The notes beneath the pieces are model-generated. The model had not been told where the DNA came from, did not search any database, and saw only the letters and a program-made list of their open reading frames with translations. A stretch of DNA of 64,000 nt, taken from NCBI RefSeq assembly GCF_029543245.1, contig NZ_JARQWV010000014.1, positions 1 to 64,000 on the forward strand, in the 5' to 3' direction. Made by a program: the position numbers and the translations under genes. Source of the stretch: Caulobacter endophyticus. GTDB taxonomy: Bacteria; Pseudomonadota; Alphaproteobacteria; Caulobacterales; Caulobacteraceae. Numbering within the stretch: position 1 is the first letter of the stretch; each line of letters opens with the position of its first letter. Shown here one piece after another: positions 7,818 through 17,380 of the stretch.

Positions 7818-9338
7818 TCAGCCCCTCCGCGCGCCGGGCTGGCCGTCCTCGACGGCGAAACGGGCGAGGCTGGCCGTCTTCCCGTCCGGGTCGCCCTGGT
7901 CGGACACCGCGCGCAGGTCGGCCTCCAGCCGGTCGGGACGCACGTCGAGCAGCAGGTAGCCCGAACGCTCGATGTCGGCGAACTTCAGGTGCGGGTTGCG
8001 CGCCTGGGCCTGGCCGTAGCGGGCGCGAGGCGCGTGGCTGGCGGCCAGGCAGGTGGTGACCAGTTCGGTCGCCACCACCGGCGTCTCAGGCCGCTCGGGC
8101 CGGGCGTGCAGATCGGCGACGATGAAGGCGTGGACGTCGCCGCTCAGGATCACGGCGTTGCGCACGGCCGGCTGGGTCAGGCCGTCGATCAGCCGCCGGC
8201 GTGCGACGGGGTAGCCGTCCCACTGGTCGGACATCACGCCCTCCGGCGTCGCGATGGGCGCGACCGGCGTCTGCTGGGCCAAGAGCGTCCAGCGGGCGGT
8301 CTCGCGCTTGAGGCCGTCGGCCAGCCAGGCCTCCTGGGCGGCGCCCAGCATGGTGCGACCGGGCGCCTCGAGCTCCGCGCAGTCGCGGCGGGGACGGTTG
8401 CCGGCCTGGCGCGGGGCGTTGCAGGCCTGGATCGACCGGCGCTGGCGGCCGTCGAGGATCGGCAGGCCGACGAGATCGCCCCAGGCCAGGCGGCGATGCA
8501 GCCTGGGACCGTCCGGCCGCGCCCACAGGCTGGGCCGCACCGGCATGTGCTCGAAATAGGCCTGGTAGGCCGCCGCCCGCCGACGAGCGAAGACGGAGGG
8601 CTCCAGGGCCTTCAGATTGGCCAGGTCCGCATAGTCGTTCTCGACCTCGTGGTCGTCCCAGGTCACCGCCCAGGGCGTCGCCCGATGGGCCTCGCGCAGG
8701 TCGCGATCGGACTTGTAGAGGGCGTGACGGCGCCGATAGCCGGCCAGGTCCACCGGCTCGGGGCCATCGAAGGTCCGGACCTTGGGAAACTGCGCGTAGC
8801 TGTTCTCGTAGATGTAGTCGCCCAGCTGGACGACGAGGTCGGGCTCGGCGGCGACCAGGTCGCGATAGGCCGTGAACCAGCCCAGCTCGAAGTGCTGGCA
8901 AGAGGCGACCGCGATCCTGGCCCGCTGCGCCCGGCGCGGCGCGGTGACGGTGCGGCCGACCGGGCTGACCGCGCCCAGGGCCTGGAACCTGTACCAGTAG
9001 GGCCGGCCTGGACGCAGGCCCGAGATCTCCACGTGCACGGCGTGGGCCAGGCCCGGCGAGGCGGCCCGCCTGCCCCGCCGGACGATGCGGGCGAAGGCCT
9101 CGTCCTCGGCCACCTCGTAGGTCACCGGTACGGACGGAGCGTCCAGCGGCGCGCCGTGGTCGCTGAGCCGCGTCCACAGCACGAAGCCGTCGAGGCCGGG
9201 ATCGCCGCTGGCGACGCCCAGCGCGAAGGGGTCGAGGCCCGCCCTGCGGTCCATCTCCAGGCCCAGCACGGCGTCGGCGCGCGCCAGGGCCAGGGCGGCC
9301 GAGGCGGCGACGAGACCGCGGCGGGTGAGACGGGACAT
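7818..9338 (-). CDS. phoD: PhoD-like alkaline phosphatase / phosphodiesterase
   Basis: A 506-aa secreted enzyme. The twin-arginine signal (SRLTRRGLVAASAALALA, residues 2-19) fits the Tat export known for PhoD. The N-terminal fibronectin-like domain FALGVASGDPGLDGFVLWTR and the core metallophosphatase motifs are present: ASCQHFE, QLGDYIYE, TWDDHEVEND and GDVHAF. PhoD enzymes use Fe3+ and Ca2+ to hydrolyse phosphomono- and phosphodiesters, including teichoic acid or phospholipid head groups. The gene starts 25 bases after the TonB receptor stop on the same strand, so it is likely the last gene of the sigma/FecR/receptor operon, linking phosphoester hydrolysis to receptor-mediated uptake. Confidence 0.93.
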   Translation of the reverse strand: MSRLTRRGLVAASAALALARADAVLGLEMDRRAGLDPFALGVASGDPGLDGFVLWTRLSDHGAPLDAPSVPVTYEVAEDEAFARIVRRGRRAASPGLAHAVHVEISGLRPGRPYWYRFQALGAVSPVGRTVTAPRRAQRARIAVASCQHFELGWFTAYRDLVAAEPDLVVQLGDYIYENSYAQFPKVRTFDGPEPVDLAGYRRRHALYKSDRDLREAHRATPWAVTWDDHEVENDYADLANLKALEPSVFARRRAAAYQAYFEHMPVRPSLWARPDGPRLHRRLAWGDLVGLPILDGRQRRSIQACNAPRQAGNRPRRDCAELEAPGRTMLGAAQEAWLADGLKRETARWTLLAQQTPVAPIATPEGVMSDQWDGYPVARRRLIDGLTQPAVRNAVILSGDVHAFIVADLHARPERPETPVVATELVTTCLAASHAPRARYGQAQARNPHLKFADIERSGYLLLDVRPDRLEADLRAVSDQGDPDGKTASLARFAVEDGQPGARRG

Positions 9339-9363
9339 GGCGGACCTCTCTCTTTCGCTGCGA

Positions 9364-11856
9364 TCAGAAGTCGAACCGCGCGCCGACGCCCCAGGTGGCC
9401 GGTGCGCCGACCAGCCGGGCCGCGCCGTTCAGCTCGGGGAAATAGACCTCGTCGGTGATGTTCTTGCCGTAGGCGTAGACCGTCCAGTTCGAAGGCGTGG
9501 CCAGCTCGACCCGGGCGTTGACCAGGGTGTAGGCCTTGGCTGTGTTGCCCGGCAGGGCGTTGAGGCGGTTGCTCTCCTCGCCGTGGTGGGTGACGCCCAG
9601 GCGGCTGCGCAGTGCAAAACCGCCTTGCAGGAAGAGCTGGTGGTTCAGCGCCAGGGTGGCCGAGACGTCCGGCGCGCCCGGCAGCGGGTCGCCGACCGTC
9701 TGCAGCACGTCGGCCACGCGGTTGGAGCTGAACGACAGGATCTCGGTGTCCAGCCAGGTGGCGTTGGCGTCCAGTTGCAGGCTCTGGCGCTCGCTGCGGA
9801 ACAGTTGGGCGCTGATCGCCGCCTCGAAGCCGTCGCTGCGGGCCTTGCCCACATTGGCCCGGCCGTTGGTGTCGTTGGCCAGGCGTGTGGTCGCCTGCAA
9901 CTCGCTGAAACGGTAGCGGAAGGCGTCCAGCGACACCCGCAGCCGCGAGGTCGACCAGCGCAGGCCGGTCTCGTAGGCGACCACCGTCTCCGAGGCGAAG
10001 GGCTTGGTCTCGGCCACGGTGAAGATCGAGGTGCCGTCGAAGCCGCCGCCGCGATAGCCGGTTCCGGCCGAAACGAAGACATTCAGGTCGGGCGTGAACT
10101 CGTACTTGGCCGTCACCCGGCCCGAGACGTTATCGTCCTCGAAGGTTTCGTCCCACGAGAACGGGTTGGTGGTGGCGAAGGTGGTCGTGAAGGTGCTGAT
10201 GCCCCACGGATTGCGGTCGACGTTCCTGCCCTTGTAGTCGGCGTCGTCGCGCGTGTAGCGCAGGCCCGCCGACAGCTGCAGCTTGTCGATCGGCCGGTAA
10301 TCGACCTGGCCGAACAGCGCCATGCTGGTGCGCTTCTGCTTGTGCAGGTTGTCGTAGATGGTCAGCGCCGAATAGCTGATCCAGTTGGTGTCGAACTTGA
10401 CCTCGTCGGTGACGTAGAAGGCGCCGGCGATCCAATCGACCTTGCCGCCCGTGTCGTCGGCCAGGCGCAGTTCCAGCGAGGCCTGGCTCAGCTTCTCGTC
10501 GGCGTCGAAGTACGAGGCCGGATAGGGCGAGCCGTCGCCGTTGCCCTGCACCGAGCGCGTGGAGCCCTGCCAGCCGCCGACGGCGGTGAAATTCAGGTTC
10601 TCCTTGACGCGATGGGCCAGGGTGGCCGAGCCGCCGTAGATGTCGATCTCATGGGTCGGATAGCCGCTCGAGTAGAACTCGTACGGGTCTTCGTTCTCGC
10701 CGGCGTTGGCCAGGGTGGCGTCGCGGCTGCGGGCGATGCGGTCGTACTGGCGGGTGTCGCCGCGATCACGGCTGCCGAACAGCTTGACGGTCAGGTCGGT
10801 CTCGGGCGCCAGGGAAAAGTCTATGGTGGCGCGGGCGGCGAACAGGTCCTTGTCGCCGAAGCCCTCGCGACGGCCCGGATCGGCCAGCGGCGGAACCTGG
10901 GTCTGCACCACGCCGCGCACCGACGGGCGATAGCCGGCCAGCAGGCCCGCGCCCGCGCCGTCCATGAAGCCGCCGCCGTTCTGGGCCAGCACCGCCAGGC
11001 GAACGCCGACATTGTCGCCCACCGGACCGCCGACCGAAGCCTCGAACTCGGTGTAATCGTACGAGCCGTATTCCAGCCGGGCCGAGCCCTCCACCGCCTT
11101 GCCGGGACCACGGGTGATGGCGTTGATCACGCCGGCCGTGGTGTTGCGGCCATACAGCGTGCCTTGCGGGCCTTTCAGCACCTCGACGCGGTCGAGGTCG
11201 AACAGCGGCATGCCCAGATAGGCGTTAGAGGTCTGGTAGACGCCGTCCACATGCAGGGCCACGGAAGGATTGCCGTTGGGCTTGTAGTCGTCGGCCCCGC
11301 CGATGCCGCGGATGCTGATCAGGCCGTAGTTGGTGCCCCCGAAAGCGTAGTTCACCGACAGGCCGGCGACTTCGTCGACCAGGTCCACGACGTTGGTGAT
11401 CCCCCGGCGCGAGGCGTCGGCGCCGTCGACCACCGCCACGGCCATCGGCACGTCCTCGATGGCGGCCGAGCGCTTCTGGGCGGTGACCACCACCTCATCG
11501 AGATGGCTGACCTCGGGCCTGTCCTCGGCGGCGATGGTGAAGGTGCGCTCGCCGGTGGCCACGGCCTTCAGGCCGGTGCCGGCCAGCATCCGGTCCAGCG
11601 CCTCGGCCGGGGTGCGGGCGCCGGCGACGGCGGCGGCGCGCTTGCCGCGCACCAGGGCCGGCGCATACAGCACCTGAACGTCGGCCTGGCGGGCGAAGGC
11701 CGGCAGGGCCAGCTCCAGCGGCTGGCTGGCGAGGGTGAAGGCCGCCGGCGCCGCGCCTTGCGCCAGAACCGGGGACGCCGCACCGAAGGCCGCGACAGCG
11801 CAACAGGCCAGCAGGCCGCGCCGCAGCAACCGGGCGCGCGAAGAGAAGCTCGTCAT
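9364..11856 (-). CDS. TonB-dependent receptor with STN signalling domain
   Basis: An 830-aa outer-membrane receptor. After a signal peptide (about residues 1-32, ending SPVLAQGA) comes a secretin/TonB N-terminal (STN) domain, FTLASQPLELALPAFARQAD to TFTIAAED (about 38-112). This domain in FecA-type transducers contacts the anti-sigma factor. A TonB-box-like LDEVVVTAQKR follows, then the plug domain (EVLKGPQGTLYGRNTTAGVIN) and a 22-strand barrel ending in aromatic GVGARFDF. It lies downstream of an ECF sigma and FecR, the standard cell-surface-signalling arrangement. Ligand unknown; the downstream phosphodiesterase suggests a phosphorylated ligand or a metal complex. Confidence 0.95.
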   Translation of the reverse strand: MTSFSSRARLLRRGLLACCAVAAFGAASPVLAQGAAPAAFTLASQPLELALPAFARQADVQVLYAPALVRGKRAAAVAGARTPAEALDRMLAGTGLKAVATGERTFTIAAEDRPEVSHLDEVVVTAQKRSAAIEDVPMAVAVVDGADASRRGITNVVDLVDEVAGLSVNYAFGGTNYGLISIRGIGGADDYKPNGNPSVALHVDGVYQTSNAYLGMPLFDLDRVEVLKGPQGTLYGRNTTAGVINAITRGPGKAVEGSARLEYGSYDYTEFEASVGGPVGDNVGVRLAVLAQNGGGFMDGAGAGLLAGYRPSVRGVVQTQVPPLADPGRREGFGDKDLFAARATIDFSLAPETDLTVKLFGSRDRGDTRQYDRIARSRDATLANAGENEDPYEFYSSGYPTHEIDIYGGSATLAHRVKENLNFTAVGGWQGSTRSVQGNGDGSPYPASYFDADEKLSQASLELRLADDTGGKVDWIAGAFYVTDEVKFDTNWISYSALTIYDNLHKQKRTSMALFGQVDYRPIDKLQLSAGLRYTRDDADYKGRNVDRNPWGISTFTTTFATTNPFSWDETFEDDNVSGRVTAKYEFTPDLNVFVSAGTGYRGGGFDGTSIFTVAETKPFASETVVAYETGLRWSTSRLRVSLDAFRYRFSELQATTRLANDTNGRANVGKARSDGFEAAISAQLFRSERQSLQLDANATWLDTEILSFSSNRVADVLQTVGDPLPGAPDVSATLALNHQLFLQGGFALRSRLGVTHHGEESNRLNALPGNTAKAYTLVNARVELATPSNWTVYAYGKNITDEVYFPELNGAARLVGAPATWGVGARFDF

Positions 11857-12045
11857 CGATATCGTCCTAAACAGCCGCCGGCCCCTGACCGATCGACTCC
11901 AGGAACTGGCCCCGCGGACGAACCCTCATCCCGTCGCAGAAATTTCATGGACGGCGAGGTGGGGTGGCGCGCTCTCCCCTCCTCCCCCAACCTCCCGTCA
12001 TTCCCGCCCCTGTTGTACGGACCGGGGAGATATAAGAGAGGCGCC

Positions 12046-13002
12046 TCAGCCCCGCTCGCCGGATCGGATCTCCCAGGTCGCATCCCCCACTTGCCGCACG
12101 CTCAGACCGAAGGCCGCCTGCATCGCGCCGGCGAATTCGCGCGCGCCGTCGTACCGGAACGAGCCCGAGACGCGGATCGCGCCCAGCTCCGGCCGGGCCA
12201 GCACAAGTTGGTCGGCGGAGTAGCGGTTGAAGGCGGCGACCACGTCGCTCAGCGCCTCGTCGTCGAACACCAGCCGGCCGCTGCGCCAGGCCGTCAGCCC
12301 GTCGACATCGGCGGCCGTCACCCGCGGCGTCGCCGCCGGTCCAGACAGCACCTGGCCCGCCGCGACCCGGCGGGCGGTCGCGCCCTCCGCGGTCGCCACC
12401 TGCAAGGCGCCCTCCTCGAGCAGGATCTGCGACCCGCCCTCGCCGAGCGTCACCTGGAAACGCCCCCCGGCGCTTTCGGCGATCTGGTCGCCGGCGGTGA
12501 CGCGGAAAGGACGATCGCTCGCGCGGCGGGCCTCGAAATAGGCCTGTCCCTCGTCGAGCCGCACGGCGCGGACCTTGGAGGTGAACCTGACGCGGATTTT
12601 CGACAGCGGCGCCAGCGTCACCCGCGAACCATCGGGCAGCGGGGCTGTCAGCCGCTCGCCCACCCCGGTGCGGATCGTGGCCTGGGCCGCGCCGGCCATC
12701 ATCAGGCCCGCCCCGCCGGCGCCCGCCGCCGCGATCGCCGCTCCGGCCATGCCGAACACCGCCCGCCGGCTGGGCCCGGACGCCGCCCTCAGCGCCGCCG
12801 AGCGCATGCGCAGCAGTTCGCGGTCGCCACCGGCCTCGCCCAGGACATCCCAGGCTTCTTCCACGTCATGATAGGCTCGGGCGTTGTCGGCGTCGGCCAT
12901 CCAGGCGTCGAAGGCTCGCCGCTCGCCGGCCGCCATCCGATCGTCCTCGGCCTTGGCGAACCAGTCGGCGGCCGCCTCGCCGGGCTTGCGCGGACGGACC
13001 AT
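12046..13002 (-). CDS. FecR-family anti-sigma factor / sensor
   Basis: A 318-aa protein. The N-terminal cytoplasmic FecR_N-type segment (ADWFAKAEDDRMAAGERRAF, about residues 12-31, with WxxR-like spacing) binds the sigma factor. A single membrane segment AVFGMAGAAIAAAGAGGAGLMMAG is at about residues 79-102. A periplasmic FecR domain and a C-terminal STN-like module (LSDVVAAFNRYSADQLVLAR) that senses the receptor follow. It overlaps the sigma gene by one base (TGATG), so the two are translationally coupled. Expected role: hold the ECF sigma until the receptor binds ligand. Confidence 0.92.
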   Translation of the reverse strand: MVRPRKPGEAAADWFAKAEDDRMAAGERRAFDAWMADADNARAYHDVEEAWDVLGEAGGDRELLRMRSAALRAASGPSRRAVFGMAGAAIAAAGAGGAGLMMAGAAQATIRTGVGERLTAPLPDGSRVTLAPLSKIRVRFTSKVRAVRLDEGQAYFEARRASDRPFRVTAGDQIAESAGGRFQVTLGEGGSQILLEEGALQVATAEGATARRVAAGQVLSGPAATPRVTAADVDGLTAWRSGRLVFDDEALSDVVAAFNRYSADQLVLARPELGAIRVSGSFRYDGAREFAGAMQAAFGLSVRQVGDATWEIRSGERG

Positions 13003-13541
13003 CAGGCGTCCTCCCGCAGGGCGTCGCGCAGCACGGCCATCGAGCGGGCCAGGTGCTTTTCCACCGCGCTGACCGAGATGCGCAGGCGCGCGGCGATCTC
13101 GGCATGGCTCATGTCCTCGAAGCGGCGAAGGATCACGATCGTGCGGGCGCGCGGCGGCAGCGACTTGAGGGCCGCCCGGATGCGAGCCAGGTTCTGGCGT
13201 CCGCCCACCACCTGCTCGGCGCCGGGCAAATCATCGGCCGGATCCATCCGGTCCAGGTCGACCACGCCGCCCTCGATCCGCGCGCGGTCGCGGCGAGCCT
13301 TGTCGCGCAGCAGGTTGGCGGCCGCCTCGAACACGTAGCCGTCGACGTTCTCCAGCGCCATCAGCCCCCTGCGCCGCAGCAGCCGCACGAACAGGTCCTG
13401 GACCAGTTCCTCGCCCTCGACGCGCGAGCCGGTGCGGCGGGTGAAGTAGCTGAGCAGCGGGGCTCGAAGCCGACGGGTCAGGGCCTCGAAGCGCTCTTCG
13501 CCGGACGGCTCGAGACGCAGGCTGGAAACCGAGAGGGACAT
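13002..13541 (-). CDS. ECF RNA polymerase sigma factor, FecI-like
   Basis: A 179-aa sigma factor with region 2 (LLSYFTRRTGSRVEGEELVQDLFVRLLRR, about residues 30-58) and region 4 (LKSLPPRARTIVILRRFEDMSHAEIAARLRISVSAVEKHLARS, about 126-168). Length and sequence pattern match the FecI group. It leads an operon with FecR and the STN-domain receptor, and should drive the receptor promoter, probably in the 189-base gap 11857-12045. Start ATG at 13541 fits the family length. Confidence 0.93.
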   Translation of the reverse strand: MSLSVSSLRLEPSGEERFEALTRRLRAPLLSYFTRRTGSRVEGEELVQDLFVRLLRRRGLMALENVDGYVFEAAANLLRDKARRDRARIEGGVVDLDRMDPADDLPGAEQVVGGRQNLARIRAALKSLPPRARTIVILRRFEDMSHAEIAARLRISVSAVEKHLARSMAVLRDALREDA

Positions 13542-13785
13542 GGCCCGGCCATGCCACCGCCCGGCGACAAACGCGTGACAGACGGGCGACAGCCGCCCCC
13601 CTCACAGCTTAAGTATATCGCGCCTTTACTTCACCAAGCTGAAGCTTGCACAGCACCAAACGTAGACTTTCCGACACAGATAACTGGTTACCGATGCGCT
13701 GTCCTGACGCATTACGCGAGTCAGATGCGACCTATACACATCGATTAAGCATATCGTTTAACCACAGCTGATCGGGGGAGCGTCG

Positions 13786-14415
13786 ATGACGTTCGACTTC
13801 GCGCGCCAAGCCATCGGCCTGGCGGCCATAGCGACCTGCTGCCTGTTCGCGACCCTCGCGGTTTCTGGCCCGGCCGCCGCCCAGGTCCTGGAGATCGGCG
13901 ACGAGGGCGAGGTCACGCGCTTCGAGGGGCCGGCCGTCTATACCGATGGCTCGGTCGAGACGATCGCGCCGCCGCTGGCGCCGGTCGTGGAAGCCGGCCA
14001 CGAGGAGGTCCGGCGCGAGATCGCCGCCGCGGCCGCCGCCTACGCCCTGGATCCCAATCTGGTCGAGGCCGTCGCCTGGCGCGAAAGCCGCTTCAAGCCT
14101 ACCGCCCGCTCACGCAAGGGCGCCATGGGCGTCATGCAGCTGATGCCGGCCACCGCCCGCGACCTGGGCGTCGATCCTTCCGACATGGCCCAGAACGTCC
14201 GCGGCGGGGCGATGTACCTGCGCCAGATGCTCACCCGCTTCGGCGGCGACGTGAAGCTGGCCTTGGCCGCCTACAACGCCGGCCCCGGCACCGTCCTCAA
14301 GCATGGCGGCGTGCCGCCCTACGCCGAAACCCAGGCCTACGTGACCTCGATCCTCGGCCGCATGGCCGTGTCGGGCGCCGCCTTCGCCGTTCCCGCCCTT
14401 GGAGCCTCCAACTGA
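13786..14415 (+). CDS. virB1: Lytic transglycosylase, VirB1-like
   Basis: A 209-aa periplasmic enzyme with a signal peptide ending GPAAAQV (about residue 33). The SLT fold shows the catalytic Glu in AVAWRESRF (E100), then KGAMGVMQLMPATARDLGV and ALAAYNAGPGTV, the hallmark motifs of soluble lytic transglycosylases. It cleaves peptidoglycan so the secretion machine can cross the wall. A GGGGGAG Shine-Dalgarno precedes ATG 13786 by about seven bases. It heads the virB operon, and its TGA overlaps the next ATG by one base. The 244-base gap to the divergent sigma gene is AT-richer than its surroundings and should hold both promoters. Confidence 0.93.
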   Translation: MTFDFARQAIGLAAIATCCLFATLAVSGPAAAQVLEIGDEGEVTRFEGPAVYTDGSVETIAPPLAPVVEAGHEEVRREIAAAAAAYALDPNLVEAVAWRESRFKPTARSRKGAMGVMQLMPATARDLGVDPSDMAQNVRGGAMYLRQMLTRFGGDVKLALAAYNAGPGTVLKHGGVPPYAETQAYVTSILGRMAVSGAAFAVPALGASN

Positions 14416-14732
14416 TGCGTAAACTTGTAAGCGTCCGCGCCGCCGCCCTGGCCAGCGCCCTCCTCGCCGCCGCCGGCCAGGCCCACGCCCAGGCCGTGCA
14501 GGCCGATCCGCAGGGCTCGTCGGCCGTGCTGTCGGGCGTGATGTGGCTGCAAGGCACGCTGCTGGGCAATGTCGCCACCGCCGTGGCGGTGATGGCCGTG
14601 GCCGCCGTCGGCTTCATGATGCTGACCGGCCGGATGAACTGGCGCTATGGCGCGACCGTGATCCTGGGCTGCTTCATCCTGTTCGGCGCGACGACCATCG
14701 TCAGCGGCATCCGCACGGCGGCGGGCGCGTAA
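14415..14732 (+). CDS. virB2: T4SS pilin, TrbC/VirB2 family
   Basis: A 105-aa membrane protein: a signal peptide to AHAQ (about residue 28), then two hydrophobic helices (LLGNVATAVAVMAVAAVGFM and YGATVILGCFILFGATTIV) separated by a short polar loop LTGRMNWRYG, the VirB2/TrbC pattern. VirB2 subunits form the extracellular pilus. Coupled by TGATG to virB1. Confidence 0.92.
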   Translation: MRKLVSVRAAALASALLAAAGQAHAQAVQADPQGSSAVLSGVMWLQGTLLGNVATAVAVMAVAAVGFMMLTGRMNWRYGATVILGCFILFGATTIVSGIRTAAGA

Positions 14733-14738
14733 AGCCCG

Positions 14739-15026
14739 ATGGCCGCTCCCCTCGATCGCGACGTGGTGTTCGGGGCCCTGACCCGGCCCCAGATGTTCGC
14801 CGGCGTGACCTACAGCTACTTCGTCGTCAACGGCGTGGTCACGACCGAGCTGTTCCTGATCACCAAGTCGTTCTGGGCGCTGCTGGCGGCGCTGGCAGTC
14901 CACGCGATCGGCTACGCGGCCTGCCTGCGCGAACCCCGCATCTTCGACCTGTGGCTGACCAAGGTCAGCCGCTGCCCCCGCGTTCCCAATTTCCGGGCCT
15001 GGCGATGCAACAGCTACCAACCGTGA
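14739..15026 (+). CDS. virB3: T4SS inner-membrane protein VirB3
   Basis: A 95-aa protein starting MAAPLDRDVVFGALTRPQMF, the typical VirB3 N-terminus, followed by two membrane helices (about residues 25-62) and the conserved end EPRIFDLWLTK. Six bases separate it from virB2. Its last 22 bases overlap the virB4 start. VirB3 anchors with VirB4 at the inner membrane. Confidence 0.93.
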   Translation: MAAPLDRDVVFGALTRPQMFAGVTYSYFVVNGVVTTELFLITKSFWALLAALAVHAIGYAACLREPRIFDLWLTKVSRCPRVPNFRAWRCNSYQP

Positions 15027-17380
15027 AGCCCAAGGCGAACCGCGAGGCTTCGGCCGGCAAGCGCCTGCCCTACGCCCGCCTGCTGGACGAGCGCACGATC
15101 GAGACGCGCGACGGCCTCCTGATGCAGGTCATCCACCTGGCCGGCCTGCCGTTCGAGACGGCCGACAGCGAAACCCTGAACTATCGCAAGGCCGTGCGCG
15201 ACGTGATGCTGCGGGGCCTCGCCTCCTCGCGCTTCGCCGTCTACCACCACATCATCCGCCGCGAGGCCAAGGTCGGCACCGAAGGCGATTTCGCCGACGG
15301 CTTCAGCACGCGCCTCGACGCCGAGTGGAGCGCGCGCCTTGCGGGCCGCAGGCTCTATGTCAACGACCTCTTCCTGACGATCGTGCGCCGGCCGCTGCAA
15401 GGCCAGGGCGGACTGATCGACAAGGCCCTGCGCCTGGCCAAGGGTCCGGCCCAGACCGCCGGCCAGAAGGCCCAGGACCGCCGCGAACTCGACGCCGCCC
15501 GCGACAGCCTGGTCTCGGCCCTGGCGCCCTACGGCGCGCGGGTGCTCGGCCAATACGAAGGCGCCGGCGGGACCTGCTCGGAACCGCTGGAATTCCTGTC
15601 CTGCCTCTATAACGGCGAGATGCGCCCGGTGCTGGCGCCGAAAGGCGACGTGGGCGAGTACCTGCCCTATCGCCGCGTCAGCTTCGGTCACGAGACGCTG
15701 GAGCTGTCGCGCGCCGGCGCCCTGGCGCGCAGCTTTTCCTCGATCGTCTCGGTCAAGGACTATCCCGCCCAGACCACGCCGGGCATGCTCGATGACCTGC
15801 TGCGCCTGCCGTGCGAGATGGTGGTCACCCAGAGCTTCGGCTTCGTCGACCGCCAGCCGACGCTGGACCGCATGAACCTGGCCCTGCGCCGCATGCGCGC
15901 GGCCGACGACGACGCCATCAGCGTCAAGGCCGATCTTATCCGCGCCAAGGACGACGTGGTCAGCGGCCGCGCCGCCTTCGGCGAGCATCACCTGTCGGTG
16001 CTGGTGCGCGGCGAGAGCCTCGATGGCCTCGACCAGTCGACCGCCGAGGTGATGAGCGCGTTCACCGAGATGGGCGCCATCGCCGTGCGCGAGGACGTCA
16101 ACCTGGAGCCGGCCTTCTGGGCGCAGTTCCCGGGCTGCTTCAAGGACATCGCCCGCCGGGCGCTGATCTCGACGGCCAATTTCGCGGGCTTCGCCAGCGG
16201 CCACAACTTCCCGGTCGGCAAGGCCCTGGGCAACCACTGGGGTCCGGCGGTGACGCTGCTGGAGACCACCTCGGCCGGCCCGTACCACTTCAACTTCCAC
16301 AAGGGCGATCTGGGCAACTTCACGATCATCGGGCCGTCGGGCTCGGGCAAGACCGTGGTGCTGAATTTCCTGCTGGCCCAGGCCCAGAAGTACGCGCCGC
16401 GTACCGTCTTCTTCGACAAGGACCGGGGGGCCGAGATCTTCCTGCGCGCCATCGGCGGCCGCTACGAGGTGCTGCGCCCCGGCCAGGCCACGGGCTTCAA
16501 CCCGCTGGCCCTGGAAGACACGCCGGCCAACCGCCGCTTCGTCGCCGATTGGATCGCGCGGCTGGTTTCCCAGCCCGGCGAGACCCTGACGCCCGACGAC
16601 CTGGCCGGCATCAAGGACGCCGTCGACGCCAACTACGACCAGGCGCCGCGTTTGCGTCGCCTGCGGTTCTTCGCCGAGCTGTTCAAGGGCGCGCGCCGCC
16701 CCGACGCCGCCGACATCTCCGCCCGGCTGGCGCCGTGGCACGGGACCGGCGAGCACGCCTGGCTGTTCGACAACGCCGAGGATGGCCTTGATCTGTCGGC
16801 CGCCACGCTGGGCTTCGACATGACCCAGCTGCTGGACGACCCGACCCTGCGCACGCCGGCCATGATGTACCTGTTCCACCGCGTGGAGCAGCGCCTGGAC
16901 GGCCACCCGACCCTGATCGTCGTCGACGAGGGCTGGAAGGCGCTGGACGACGAGGTGTTCGTCGCCCGGATCAAGGACTGGGAAAAGACCCTGCGCAAGC
17001 GCAACGGCCTGGTCGGCTTCGCCACTCAGTCGGCCCAGGACGCTCTGGAAAGCCGCATCGCCAGCGCCATCGTCGAGCAGGCCGCCACCCAGATCTTCAT
17101 GGCCAATCCCAAGGCCCAGGCGAAGGACTACTGCGACGGCTTCGGCCTGACCGAGCACGAGTTCGAGCTGGTCCGCAGCCTGCCCGACACCGCCCGCTGC
17201 TTCCTGATCAAGCACGGGACCGACAGCGTCGTGGCCCGCCTCAACCTCTCCGGCTCGCCCGAGCTGCTGACGGTGCTGTCGGGCCGCGAGAGCACGGTGC
17301 GCAAGCTCGACGCGCTGCGCGAACGCCTGGGCGACGCGCCCGAGGCCTGGATGGCCAAGCTGCTGAAGGAGGCCGCATGA
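15005..17380 (+). CDS. virB4: T4SS ATPase VirB4
   Basis: A 791-aa ATPase taken from ATG 15005 (MQQLPTVKPKANREAS); the frame is open further upstream but only across virB3. Walker A is GPSGSGKT (residues 443-450) and Walker B LIVVDEG (637-643, D641/E642). The N-terminal half is the CagE_TrbE_VirB domain with YRRVSF and ITEMGA-like segments. It powers pilus assembly and substrate transfer as a hexamer at the inner membrane. The end overlaps virB6 by ATGA. Confidence 0.96.
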   Translation: MQQLPTVKPKANREASAGKRLPYARLLDERTIETRDGLLMQVIHLAGLPFETADSETLNYRKAVRDVMLRGLASSRFAVYHHIIRREAKVGTEGDFADGFSTRLDAEWSARLAGRRLYVNDLFLTIVRRPLQGQGGLIDKALRLAKGPAQTAGQKAQDRRELDAARDSLVSALAPYGARVLGQYEGAGGTCSEPLEFLSCLYNGEMRPVLAPKGDVGEYLPYRRVSFGHETLELSRAGALARSFSSIVSVKDYPAQTTPGMLDDLLRLPCEMVVTQSFGFVDRQPTLDRMNLALRRMRAADDDAISVKADLIRAKDDVVSGRAAFGEHHLSVLVRGESLDGLDQSTAEVMSAFTEMGAIAVREDVNLEPAFWAQFPGCFKDIARRALISTANFAGFASGHNFPVGKALGNHWGPAVTLLETTSAGPYHFNFHKGDLGNFTIIGPSGSGKTVVLNFLLAQAQKYAPRTVFFDKDRGAEIFLRAIGGRYEVLRPGQATGFNPLALEDTPANRRFVADWIARLVSQPGETLTPDDLAGIKDAVDANYDQAPRLRRLRFFAELFKGARRPDAADISARLAPWHGTGEHAWLFDNAEDGLDLSAATLGFDMTQLLDDPTLRTPAMMYLFHRVEQRLDGHPTLIVVDEGWKALDDEVFVARIKDWEKTLRKRNGLVGFATQSAQDALESRIASAIVEQAATQIFMANPKAQAKDYCDGFGLTEHEFELVRSLPDTARCFLIKHGTDSVVARLNLSGSPELLTVLSGRESTVRKLDALRERLGDAPEAWMAKLLKEAA

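Noticed and set aside
9325..13338. A 1337-codon open frame antisense to the receptor, FecR and sigma genes
   Set aside because: Same effect; no recognisable domain, and it mirrors the coding phase of true genes.
13741..13765. A possible CtrA site (TTAA ... TTAAC) upstream of virB1
   Set aside because: The half sites are nine bases apart (13745-13748 and 13758-13761) rather than seven, so it does not fit the consensus.
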